Of a DNA stretch of 64,000 nucleotides, positions 36,101-42,945 are shown piece after piece. The first letter of the stretch is position 1, and each line of letters begins with the position of its first letter. This stretch comes from Epinephelus fuscoguttatus (Eukaryota; Chordata; Actinopteri; Perciformes; Serranidae). The translations under genes were made by a program, and so were the position numbers. Location of the stretch: the NCBI RefSeq assembly GCF_011397635.1, contig NC_064765.1:33709132-33773131 (forward strand). Direction: 5' to 3'. The notes under the pieces were generated by a model. The model was given only the letters and a program-made list of their open reading frames with translations. It was not told the DNA's origin and searched no databases.

Positions 36101-36951
36101 ACATGAATTTTGGTCAAAATCTTTTTTCAATGCATTTTGACTGTTGGACTTCACAATACTCAGATCACATGAATCAAAAACATTTGCAGCCACCACTGGA
36201 ATCTATTCTACAAAAAGGAAAATATTAATAATAATAGTGTAGTCTAATCTGTTGATTAGAAATTTGAATGTCAACCCTGTGAATGAAGCTGCGAACCATA
36301 TATTTTTTACAGCCCTACAGTCTCCATCCTGTGAGTCAGACTACAGATGTTGTTGCCATGATGTTACGAAATGTTTACTTTGATTTTTATTTTTACCTCC
36401 TGTCTAAAAGGGTTCCATGGCTGTTATTCTGACTTCATAGTGAACGCCTGAACGTATCTCACTCCAGAGACAACAGAAAATACACAGGCAAAACCATTAA
36501 TTGTGCGCTTGTGTGAAAGGATAAAAGCAGTCTTGTTTATGGTGCTGCTAACAGCCTGAGGTCAGAGGGCATACTATTTTACAGGTGCCTTGACAACATT
36601 GTTTATGCTCAGTTGCCATCCCGTAGCAGCATACATAATTCATCGTGGCATGGCATTCCTGCACACAGCTGCAGCCCAACTAGATGCTAATGTACATCCT
36701 CTGACCCCGAGTATTGTAGGTTGTTAAAAGTTACACTACAGAGCCTCTCCTCCTTTCTTCACAGGCAAAAGGGGAAGAAGCCGTTTCGATCCTTGCGTAA
36801 CCTAAAGACGGACCTGGATCTGACGGTGGAGGGAGACCTGAACATTGTAATGGCTTTCGCTGAGAAGCTGAGAGCAGGGCTGCACTCGTTTGTGTTTGGG
36901 AAGCCGTTCTACACCAGCATGCAAGAACGAGACGTGCTCATGAGCTTCTGA
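9382..36951 (+). CDS. C9orf72: C9orf72 orthologue (longin/DENN guanine-nucleotide-exchange-type protein), complete CDS in nine exons
   Basis: The exons join 9382-9828, 12053-12148, 13393-13457, 16063-16135, 16954-17070, 20694-20929, 21032-21089, 25084-25193 and 36765-36951, giving 1389 nt and 462 residues. All introns are GT-AG and all phases agree. Landmarks are FAYWDNILGPRVRHIW (residues 30-45, longin/uDENN region), LNDDDIGDSCHE, FLTPAERKCSRLC, CHEHTYNQRRYMRSEL (DENN), RKALTLLKYIEDET, and the C-terminus MQERDVLMSF. From family knowledge, C9orf72 forms a complex with SMCR8 and WDR41 on lysosomes, acts in autophagy and endolysosomal trafficking, and the complex has GAP activity towards ARF and RAB8A/11A GTPases. 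The exon lengths 96, 65, 73, 117, 236, 58 and 110 match the human gene as I recall it. The human 60-bp coding exon 3 is absent, which explains 462 rather than 481 residues. The introns host many MITEs, hATs and SINEs. Confidence 0.97.
9829..12052. other. C9orf72 intron lacking the mammalian 20-residue exon
   Basis: This is a 2.2-kb intron between MQK and GYNIIS. In mammals a 60-bp exon (ERQENVQK...MEDQ) lies at this point. I read the intron and found no phase-0, AG/GT-bounded segment resembling it. A hAT-like MITE occupies 10693-11429. Confidence 0.7.
10693..11429 (+). mobile_element. Non-autonomous hAT-like MITE
   Basis: Perfect terminal inverted repeats of 11 bp, TAGGGCTGGGC at the left and GCCCAGCCCTA at the right, with subterminal AT-rich palindromic blocks (ATATCGATATTG near 10752; GATATTGATACAATATC near 11394). 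The 737-bp element has no transposase ORF. The flanking 8-mers (TTGAGACT and ACTGTTTT) do not match, so the target duplication has decayed or the ends are off by a few bases. Confidence 0.8.
12053..12148 (+). CDS. C9orf72: C9orf72 coding exon 2 (residues 150-181)
   Basis: It encodes GYNIISVLSLEIVP, then MELLASMKTHSVPEDID. It is 96 bp, phase 0 at both ends, with acceptor TTTAG and donor GTGAGC. It corresponds to human exon 4. A (CA)n tract follows the donor at once (12155-12187). Confidence 0.96.
12155..12187 (+). repeat. (CA)n microsatellite
   Basis: An interrupted CA tract begins 7 bp after a C9orf72 splice donor (CACACACACACACACAGACA and onward). Confidence 0.9.
12285..12966 (+). mobile_element. 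TTAA-flanked MITE (family A), intact
   Basis: TTAA at both ends (12285-12288 and 12963-12966). The inverted arms begin AGGAATACTTCACCCACAAA and end with its near reverse complement. The arms continue for about 200 bp (CTTGCATGCCTCCATGGTGA left, its complement right), so the 682-bp element can fold into a long hairpin. TTAA targets are typical of piggyBac and Kolobok superfamilies; the choice is not settled. Other copies: 17312-19964 and about 60827-61383. Confidence 0.85.
13393..13457 (+). CDS. C9orf72: C9orf72 coding exon 3 (residues 182-203)
   Basis: It is 65 bp, encoding IKDTVLNDDDIGDSCHEDFLH plus a split codon (AA before donor GTAAGC). LNDDDIGDSCHE is a hallmark string of C9orf72. It corresponds to human exon 5. 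Confidence 0.96.
13847..15807 (+). mobile_element. TTAA-flanked MITE (family B) carrying a nested hAT-like element
   Basis: TTAA at 13847-13850 and 15804-15807. The ends are AGGAACAGTTCACCCCAAAA at the left and an inverted match GGGGAACTGTCCC at the right. The long inverted arms share segments such as CAACAGCAATGTCTCTTTCC with GGAAAGAGACATTGCTGTTG. The left arm is split by the element at 14123-15274. A second copy of family B is at 47901 to about 50725. A poly-A run sits at 14009-14029. Confidence 0.82.
14123..15274 (+). mobile_element. Non-autonomous hAT-like element nested in the family B MITE
   Basis: The ends are TAGGCTTGGGCGGTAT and ATACTGCCCAGGCCTA, an imperfect inverted repeat, and the flanking 8-mers are GTTGTAAC and GTAAGAAC. 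The unoccupied paralogue at 48186-48193 reads GTAGGAAC, from which both flanks differ by only one or two bases. This supports a true 8-bp duplication. The 1152-bp element has no transposase ORF. Confidence 0.85.
16063..16135 (+). CDS. C9orf72: C9orf72 coding exon 4 (residues 203-227)
   Basis: It is 73 bp, encoding AISSHLQTCGCSIVV, then GSNPEKVNK, with acceptor TTCAG and donor GTAAAT. It corresponds to human exon 6. Confidence 0.96.
16954..17070 (+). CDS. C9orf72: C9orf72 coding exon 5 (residues 228-266)
   Basis: It is 117 bp, encoding IVRTLCLFLTPAERKCSRLC followed by a stretch ending GLFVQGLLK, with acceptor CTCACAG and donor GTACCC. It corresponds to human exon 7. Confidence 0.96.
18178..18271 (-). 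mobile_element. hAT-like terminal fragment
   Basis: This segment ends with the inverted TIR ...CCGTGCAGCCCTA preceded by repeated CTACCG subterminal motifs. A matching TAGGGCTGCACGG left end was not found upstream, so the element is truncated or its other end has been replaced. Confidence 0.5.
18288..18344 (+). mobile_element. hAT-like left terminus
   Basis: CAGAGGTGTGGACTCAAGTC and the following ACTTGGACTCGATTCAGATG are a well-known kind of teleost hAT end with GACTC/GAGTC sub-repeats. It is interrupted after about 55 bp by a SINE. The right end was not found. Confidence 0.55.
18345..18620 (-). mobile_element. tRNA-derived SINE (reverse orientation)
   Basis: Read on the minus strand it begins GGGCGGCAGGGTGGTGCAGT and GGTTAGCATT, an A-box-like head. 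It then has a degenerate B-box (TGAATCAAATCCCGG where GGTTCGAATCC is expected) and the body containing GTCTTTGGACTGTGGGAGG on the plus strand. This is a common teleost SINE. The B-box is damaged, so the copy is unlikely to be transcribed. Confidence 0.8.
19377..19925 (-). mobile_element. LINE 3' end inserted in the family A MITE
   Basis: On the minus strand, 19921-19589 is one open frame ending at a natural stop (complement of TCA at 19589-19591). It contains LIESILTFNITSWYNFLTNK, ASKIIGSPQTPLFHLYERS and LLPSGRRYKVP...SFIPTAITALN, the typical C-terminus of a fish non-LTR retrotransposon reverse transcriptase. The 3' tail is a short TATTC-type repeat (complement of GGAATAGAATAGAA). The MITE copy at about 12915-12930 shows the uninterrupted site. 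5' truncation is usual for LINEs. Confidence 0.85.
20694..20929 (+). CDS. C9orf72: C9orf72 coding exon 6 (residues 267-345)
   Basis: It is 236 bp, encoding DSTGSFVLPFRQVLYSPYP, TTHIDVDINTVKQMPPCHEH, YNQRRYMRSEL and TIIHTDETFTPD. It is the core of the DENN domain. A long pyrimidine tract precedes acceptor CCAG; the donor is GTAAGC. It has higher GC than the surrounding introns. It corresponds to human exon 8. Confidence 0.97.
21032..21089 (+). CDS. C9orf72: C9orf72 coding exon 7 (residues 345-364)
   Basis: It is 58 bp, encoding NIFQDVMHKDTLVKSFIDE after a split leucine codon, with acceptor TGTAG and donor GTAAGA. It corresponds to human exon 9. Confidence 0.96.
22941..23110 (+). repeat. Polypurine (G/A) tract in a C9orf72 intron
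   Basis: Strongly strand-asymmetric sequence (GGGAGAAGAGGAAGAGAGAG and similar) with several GGG runs. It creates overlapping Glu/Arg/Gly-rich ORFs that are compositional artefacts. Confidence 0.8.
23155..23233 (+). repeat. ~20-bp tandem repeat, four copies
   Basis: The unit GGATAACGTTAGCCAAGGCT is repeated almost perfectly with one-base spacing changes. Confidence 0.9.
23524..24072 (+). mobile_element. Non-autonomous hAT element, 549 bp, 8-bp TSD
   Basis: Perfect 11-bp ends TAGGGATGGGT and ACCCATCCCTA, and both flanks read ATATATAT (23516-23523 and 24073-24080). The flank is a TA-rich tract, which weakens the duplication as proof. Subterminal ATTCGAA/TTCGAAT motifs are repeated inside both ends. 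The open frames inside (for example 23756-24025) show no transposase motif. Confidence 0.88.
24073..24180. repeat. TA/ATATAAAT simple-sequence tract
   Basis: (TA)n grading into ATATAAATATAT repeats, directly abutting the right end of the hAT MITE. Confidence 0.9.
25084..25193 (+). CDS. C9orf72: C9orf72 coding exon 8 (residues 365-401)
   Basis: It is 110 bp, encoding VFMLKPGLSLRSTYLAQF, then LLLLHRKALTLLKYIEDE and a split Thr codon, with acceptor CCCAG and donor GTAAGA. It corresponds to human exon 10. The intron that follows is about 11.6 kb, the longest in this gene. Confidence 0.96.
26321..27492 (+). mobile_element. Non-autonomous hAT element with exact 8-bp TSD and nested SINE
   Basis: It is flanked by ACCCAGAC on both sides (26313-26320 and 27493-27500). 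The ends TAAGGATGTCAGTGG and its imperfect complement AACTGGCATCCCTA form the TIR. A tRNA-derived SINE sits at about 26573-26865. No intact transposase is visible in the 1172 bp. Confidence 0.9.
26573..26865 (+). mobile_element. tRNA-derived SINE (forward)
   Basis: It has an A-box-like TAGAGGTAGAGCGGGTCGTC and a B-box-like GCAGTTCGATCCC, then CTTGAGCAAGATACTGAACC. The tail region has GCACTTTGTATGGTAGCCTC and AAGTGCTTTGAGTGGTCAG. A 5'-truncated reverse copy lies at about 48345-48535. It lies wholly inside the hAT 26321-27492 and so is younger than it. Confidence 0.85.
27501..29361. other. C9orf72 intron sequence, nothing recognised
   Basis: AT-rich intronic sequence. The ORFs here are at most 73 codons and domain-free. 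No TIR pair or tandem repeat was noticed. Confidence 0.3.
29581..30273 (+). mobile_element. MITE nested in family D
   Basis: Inverted ends GCCCCGATCATACAGAAAG and CTTTGTATAATCAGGGC. The flanks do not give a clean duplication, so the superfamily is not assigned. Confidence 0.55.
30410..31259 (+). mobile_element. Second MITE nested in family D
   Basis: Inverted ends CCCAAACGCACTGACAGCG and the near-complement at 31240-31259. Palindromic GACGTGCGTCAACTGAGGCG and TTATCGCT blocks sit just inside the left end, and GACGTGCGTCAAAACGC recurs inside the right end. The superfamily is unassigned. Confidence 0.55.
31581..33480. other. C9orf72 intron sequence, nothing recognised
   Basis: No exon or repeat family was recognised. 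A C-rich run is present at 32208-32228. Confidence 0.3.
33484..34720 (+). mobile_element. Fish MITE of the ATAGACTGTAT family with nested hAT
   Basis: It begins CATAGACTGTATAAAATAAT, then CATCACCC...TTTGTGGACTCCGTTTTGAA. A second, diverged copy of this left part is at 44193-44400 (ATAGACTGTATCAAATAATG...TTTGTGGACTCAGGTTTTGAA). The far arm appears at about 34665-34715 (GGAGCCAGCCTCAAGTGGCC, GGAACTGCAGTTTTTGGC). The right terminus is approximate. Confidence 0.55.
34062..34394 (+). mobile_element. Non-autonomous hAT, 333 bp, exact 8-bp TSD
   Basis: The ends CAGGGGTGTAA and TTACACCCCTA are flanked by ATAGAGAC on both sides (34054-34061 and 34395-34402). The inside is rich in ATCGAT motifs (CGATTCGATTCGATTC, ATCGATGTGGATCGATG). 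It landed next to a natural palindrome (AGACTCTACATTCA / TGAATGTAGAGTCT). Confidence 0.93.
35308..35748 (-). mobile_element. Inverted-repeat element carrying a RecQ-like helicase fragment
   Basis: TCTGGCCCT at 35308 and AGGGCCAGA at 35740 are inverted ends. Between them, on the minus strand (35573-35367), is an open segment with FSLREEQKTAQEAF (SF2 helicase motif 0-like) followed by DVFAVLPMGYGKSMIYQLAP (Walker A/motif I). RecQ-type helicases have the same order and spacing. Only the first two motifs are present, so it is not a working helicase. It may be a deletion derivative of a helicase-encoding DNA transposon; the superfamily is not assigned. Confidence 0.65.
35749..36764. other. C9orf72 last intron, 3' part
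   Basis: No gene. A short poly-T run lies at 35869-35891. A phrase GGGGGCGGGGCATCTGGATT follows the helicase-bearing element and may belong to it. Confidence 0.3.
36765..36951 (+). CDS. C9orf72: C9orf72 coding exon 9 (residues 401-462, stop)
   Basis: After acceptor TTCACAG it encodes QKGKKPFRSLRNLKTDLD, LTVEGDLNIVMAFAEKLRAG, LHSFVFGKPFYTS and MQERDVLMSF, then TGA at 36949-36951. This is the C-terminal DENN part, strongly conserved to the last residue. Confidence 0.97.
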
Positions 36952-37490
36952 CTCCATCCTTCACCTGCACTTTATGCATTGGATGGTTAATGGAACCAGA
37001 TGTTATGTTGTCTTTGGTCTGTTTAATTGTTACATCAGTGCATCCACATGTGTATTCACGAGACAAGCATTAGCCTGGATATTTGTTAAAAGAATATAAT
37101 TTTTGCCTTCCTTTTGTGTCAAGGCATGATTTCAAAGACGGATTGTAACTGCTGTTTTGAGCCATTAGAATGAAAGTTTTCATATATTGCCTTGATCAAC
37201 TGTAAGCATAATGTGAGCTTAATGTTTTTAGAAGACTTAAATTATTCTCAGCAGGATGAATTATTCATGCACCCTATGCCTTCTGTTAATAGAGGGTCTG
37301 TATTAATTTATGGTGTTAAAATTGGCTGAGGTGCCCACCAGGACATTTGCAATTTAATTTAAAATTATATTTATTAAAACATGAGTTATTAGTTTCTTCA
37401 CTGCCTGTGTTATACAGTAACCTCAGAACCTTTTGAACTTATGAATTGCCCTTTTTTTTTTTTTTTTTTTAAATAAATAAATTAATGAAC
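36952..37490 (+). other. C9orf72 3' UTR and polyadenylation signal (inferred)
   Basis: Non-coding AT-rich sequence after the stop. Overlapping AATAAA hexamers at 37472-37477 and 37476-37481 follow a poly-T run. The UTR end is inferred from the hexamers only. Confidence 0.55.
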
Positions 37491-38087
37491 ATGTATGCTG
37501 AATGTGAATGGCGCGCATCAAGTGACATTATGACAAGGTTGTGAATAATCATGAAGCTCTGGGGTTTCATTAAAGAAAAAGACAAAAGCACTGTAAATGA
37601 AATCATATCACAATCCCTCCTGACAAGGCAGATCTGTGTGTCGCTGACAGTGAGCATCATCATTAAATGCATGTACCCAGCTGTGCGTAAAATGGATTTG
37701 CACTGATTTTTTTTTTTTTCCTCCCATAGCAACAACCCAGCTATTTGCTGTTAGGATGATTCATCTTTACTGGTGGTCTTAAAGTCAAACAATCTTGTTT
37801 ATGTGCTTTGGGTATTGCTTCTAAAATAGAAACTGTAATATTATAAGTTCATAATGTTTTGCCATTCTCCAGCTACACAAACATATAATTTTGAATTCAG
37901 AACACTTGCTCCAACTTGGAGAGACAGTTCAGTCATGTTTTTATTAGAAATGCATCTAATGACATAAATGTTTCTACATTTAATCTTTGTGTTTCCACTC
38001 CTTTCACTTTATTATATTTTTTTTAACAGTGAACTTTTGTCTACACGTGCAGATGGAGCAGTAAATGACAGACAGTAGTAACAACTT

Positions 38088-39050
38088 TTAAGGGGCTGTA
38101 TATGACATTCAAAGTCTATGTATGATTCAGATTGTGAGCCAGGATTGTCTGTACATGATTCTCAGCAGGTCATTCATTCTGTGCCCAGGATGTCATAACT
38201 CCTTTATTTCTGTACATAGGAGATCCTACTTTGCTTTTATTTGCTGTAGAGCTGAGAACGAGAGTATCAGTCTGCAGCCATACCAGCGGCTCTTTGTGTT
38301 GGTACTTGGACACTGCAGTGCTTCGAGCCAAAGATTAGCAGGTTCAGTGTTTACTATGTTCACTACCTTAGCTTTGTATAACAGCATGCTAACATTTGCT
38401 AATTAGCCCTAAACACAAAATAACTCTGAGGCTGATGGGAATGCCAATAGTTTTGCAGGTGTTTGGTCATTAACAAGTACTGGTTGATAAAAAGTTTTGA
38501 TGTGATGATGCCGTCAGATAAAAAGTCAGGAGATTCATCCAGAGGGGGATCTGAATGTCTACCAGATTTCATGACATGACAATTCGCCCATTCAAAAATC
38601 ACAAATGTGAACATGACAAGAAAAAGTCTGTATCATCAAAGACCTTAGAATACGTTGTCTGGGAGGAGCCATAAATGTCTGTACAAAATTTTGTGGCAAT
38701 GCATCTATTAAGTGTTGAAATAATTTAGTGAACAAATGAAAAATTTAACCAGCTGGTGACACAGCAGCAAAAGTCGGAGGATTGCCAGTGTTACTAGGAT
38801 TCAACTTCTGGGGACCACAAATGTATGTACAAAGTTGCATAACCGTCCATCCAATAGTTGTGGAGATTTTTTCAGGCTGAACCAAAGTGGGAAACTGACC
38901 AACAGACTGATAAACGTTGAGCCGCAATGCCACTGCAGCTAATGACACTTGGAGTAAACTAATGTCAGTGTCAAGACAAACAGCTGATGTCAAGGTTGGT
39001 CTGATGTCTGTAAACAAATATCTGCATGTGTTGGCAGAATCCATAGGCAA
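38088..39050 (+). repeat. TTAA left-end fragment (family C-like) plus common fish repeat (forward)
   Basis: TTAAGGGGCTGTATATGACA at 38088 resembles the family C left end; no right end was seen. From about 38380 a different teleost repeat begins (AACAGCATGCTAACATTTGC, GAGGCTGATGGGAATGCCAA). It contains loosely repeated ~120-bp blocks of the style TGAATGTCTACCAGATTTCATG. A reverse copy lies at about 40990-44170. Confidence 0.5.
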
Positions 39051-40985
39051 TGGTACAAGATTTTGGTATTGAAAGTGTTCTAGTTTTCATTTGTAATCCG
39101 AGTGGTGTTGACCAATTGCGTTTGGGTGGCAGGTAAACAGTCTGTGGAGAGGCAGAGCGCATTGACCAAAATGCAATCTTGGAACCTATCAGCTATCGTC
39201 TGATGCCAAGTTAGCACTATACAGGCTTTTGTAAAAATGTATCTGCAGTCATATGCAGGTATCTGTTCATAGAGATTACACAAAATGACAAGCATATGAA
39301 AGAGGATGTCTTGGTTCAGATATCCATTGGCTATACTGGATCAGCCCAAAATATTTGTCCTTGCCCCCAGTGGCTTTATTGTCATTAGATGATAGCCAAT
39401 GATTGAGATTGACGTTGGCCCGCCTAAGCGCGAACTGTACCTTAAAGGCAAATTCGTAAAATTCCAGAATTTGTATGAACAGGCACACTAGAGAGTGGTT
39501 AAATACCAGCAAAGTGTTACTGTTTTTTTTAGTGTTATTGATTACATGAGTTGAATATTTTATTTCATCAGTACTTTGTCACAATCAAGATTATTTTTAA
39601 TCAATATGCTGATATTTGCGTTGGAAGGCTGGACTCCCTCTAAATGGAATTTCTGTGTGCCCTCTCTCTGGGCCCTTAAAATCACCATCAACTTTTACAA
39701 CACTGCTGATGGAAATGGAAGTCTTATTCAAACATCTACCATCTAATGACAAACTCTATTTTGGCTGGCCAATAACCAGACTGTACTTAACAAGGTTAAT
39801 GGGACTGAATGTGCCAAATGCACTTCATATGTTTCCCTTTACTGCAGAAAGTTTTAGACATTCAGTACATGATGTCTTAATGTAAAGTAGTTGATAAATT
39901 AACGTATATGATTTGGCAAAGAGTTGTGAGTCACAGTGCTGTCCTGTTGAGACCAAGTGGAGGCTTGCAGTATGCACCGAAGGCAGCATTGGTTTTAAAT
40001 TAACCCTGAGAGCAAACCATATATCAGATCGATCAATCAGATACACACCATTAGAACACTCGGGAGCTAACCACCTTTTCAAGATGGAGCTGAATGACAT
40101 TATGATAACACTGGTCTGTGGGGGGGTCAGACAGTATTAAAATTGAAAAGAATATGGTAAAACAGTGGATTAATCAGTGAAACGGAAATAACTTTGACTG
40201 AGGCAGTTCATGAACTGTGAAGTCCTTTTTCTGCAGTTTCTCTGGGATGTGGCTATCCATAAATGATATCTAACCGCTTTCTTTAAACTACTGGATGAAA
40301 AAAGGCAGCTTGAAGATTGTAGTCTATCTATAATTGCCTCAAGCAAGAAAATTATAATTAGGTGTCCTCTAGAGGGCCTTGAACTGTTGCATATTTAAAA
40401 CAGGAGGGGGTTGAGCCAAAAGTGAAGGAGCTGTGTTAATTACTAATAGAATATCTGTAGCAACTGTATCAAGGACCTCCTACAGGAATTTAGTTGAAAT
40501 GAAATTCACGAGAAGACAGAAAAAAGAATTCATGGGAGATATCGTTTCCTTTAAAGCCGTTGCCAAAATAGGTTGGTCTTGAGGGGAAGACTTGATTGGC
40601 AGGGAAAAGCTTTGAGCCTGATGTTTGGCACCTTTTCAGTAAAACGACTCCTACATGTTCTTTGGGGAGGCTTTGTTGTTGTGACTGGAGGAGGGCATGA
40701 CAACAGCTTCTTACACTAAATACCCATAGTACCCTAGAGTTCTGGCAATTCTTAGAGATAAAACAGAAGTTGATGTTGTAGCCTTAACGGTTTCTGGAGC
40801 TTTGACATTGAATTGTTTTTGAATAGAACAGGAAATCAAATGGGCTCCTGTATTTGTTCCTTTTGGCTCCCAAGTTAGCATTTTGGGAACATTGCCGATA
40901 GCAGCAGCTAAAAAAAATCAAGGAGTCCAGTGTTTCAGGGGTGAAGTTGTTTGTAGAGCTTAAAAAAATACCTCAACCAATAAAC
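39051..40985. other. Intergenic, nothing recognised
   Basis: No coding exon or repeat family was recognised between the two inverted copies of the fish repeat. The longest ORFs are about 90 codons and domain-free. Confidence 0.3.
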
Positions 40986-42095
40986 TATAGTCTAGGCACT
41001 AGGTCAGTTAGCTGATCCAGCACTTTGGTCCAGACTGAAATACCTCAACAACTATTTGAATTATTACCATGAAGTTTTGCAAATACATTCATGGTCCCCA
41101 GTGTATGAATCCAACTGACTGTGGTGATCCCCTGACTCTTCCTCTTGCATCAAAGTTTTCACTCATCCTGTGAAGTATCTCAGCATCCACTAGATTGACA
41201 AAACATTTAAACATTCATGGTCCCCTGAGTATGAATCCTACTGACCTTGGTTATCCTTTGACCTCTCCTCTTGCATCAAAGTTTTCATGCATCCTGGGAA
41301 TAATCTCAACATCTACCAGATAGATGTGCATAAAAAATGTTGTACATTCATGGTCTGCAGAGGATGAATCCTAATGTCTAGTGATTTTCTTAGCTTTTCT
41401 GTAGTGCCTCCATGAGGTGGACGTTTGTGGTTTTGAGTGAAATGTCTCAACAACTAATCAAAGGATGGCAATGAATTTGGTACATTCTTGCCCCCCTCAA
41501 GATGACCTCTAGGATGTTTGATCCCTTGACTTTTCATCTAACACTATGGTCACCTCAGGATTTTCATTGTCAAGCATCACACTCCCATCAGCCTCAACTT
41601 ACTTGTTGGCATAGGTGTTTCTAGCCCTAAATTGAATCCCAGCACCCCTAAAATTTGAGATTTTTTATTTATTTATTTATTTATTTTTTTATTGTGTGTC
41701 CCTTTTTAACAAGCTAGAAAAGTGTCAAAACCATACACTACTTGGTTACAAAAATAATAATAATACAAAACTACAGCAGCAGTGAAACAACATAAAGAAG
41801 TTTACAGAATCACATAACAGAATATAACTGCAGCAGCAGTCGCAGTAGACACACTGGCACCTTCATTAATAGCAGGTGCTTGCTTCCAATTGCAGTGATG
41901 GATGAACAGTTCTCATGTGCCTGTGCAGGTTGTTTGGATATGAGATTTTAGTCGTGCAGACTCTACATTCTGCCCTTGTATTGTCAGTGTAATTGAAGTG
42001 ATTCCAAATTTTACTGTTTTTCCTGCTGTATTCATTTTCTCAACTTTTTTACCTTTCCAGCATGTTGTCTCTCTCTGTAGCGCCTGCTCTCTTTA

Positions 42096-42945
42096 GGCCC
42101 GTTTCCACTGAAGAAGTTCCTAGTACTATTTGGGGGGCAGGAACTACTACAGGAACGTCCTCTCGCTCGGCCCTCTCAACCGTCGTGTCTCCACTGAGAG
42201 AGCGAAGTATGAGGAAGGTTCCTGTAAAGTTACGGGCTCTGGATGTGACGTAATCGTTGCGCGACCATTTTGGCCGGGGCGACGTAGAACGCTGTTAGCC
42301 GATAGCGGTGTCTGTAATAACTCACTAAATGGCCCGTAAAAAAAATATTTTTTCCAGCAGATGTCTTAGTTACAACATGATTGAGCTATGTGGAGTAGTT
42401 TCATGTCGTATCCGACAACGGGAGGCTTTTAACAGATGACGTCCTGATGTTAGCTTTGCTGCTGCTGTTAGCTGTCCCTGTCAGCTGATGCTTTCTAGAC
42501 ATCGTGATTTCCCAAAACTGAATAAATACCACACATAGTAACACAACACTGCTTTGCTAGCTCAATCATGTTGTAACTAAGATATCCTGGAAAAAAATAT
42601 TTTTTTCACGGGCCATTTAGTGAGTTTTTTTTTTACATGGCGGCAGAAGCTTTATGAACGAGCTAACCCTCGTCTGCTAAGTTTTAAAAATGCCGGCTAT
42701 TTTGTTGCTTTCTGTTGACATCACATCCATCCTTGAGTATATCCAATCAGCACCAAGTAATCCCCAAGCCCCAGCCAGGAGTCTTTCGGGGCCGTTCTGA
42801 GTACCTACCCTGAGGCAGGGACTTGTTTAGCCCCCATAAAAGTTCCGGAACTCTGTCCTTCGGGGGTGGTTCCTGCAGTGGAGACACGCACCAACAGCCC
42901 CGGCCCCATAAAATTACCCCGAAGTTCCTGCGGTGGAAACTGGCC
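42096..42945 (+). mobile_element. MITE with GGCCCGTTTCCAC ends, nested in the hAT
   Basis: The left end GGCCCGTTTCCACTGAAG and the right end GCGGTGGAAACTGGCC are inverted. GAAGTTCC follows the left end and GTTCCTG-type motifs recur near the right. The flanking trinucleotides TTA and TTT are compatible with, but do not prove, a PIF/Harbinger-type insertion. Confidence 0.65.
42321..42626. repeat. Inverted repeat with ~67-bp arms
   Basis: Left arm CTCACTAAATGGCCCGTAAA to GATTGAGCTA (42321-42388) and right arm TAGCTCAATCATGTTGTAAC to GGGCCATTTAGTGAG (42557-42625) are nearly perfect complements around a loop of about 168 bp. It may be an innermost MITE; no duplication was resolved. Confidence 0.85.
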
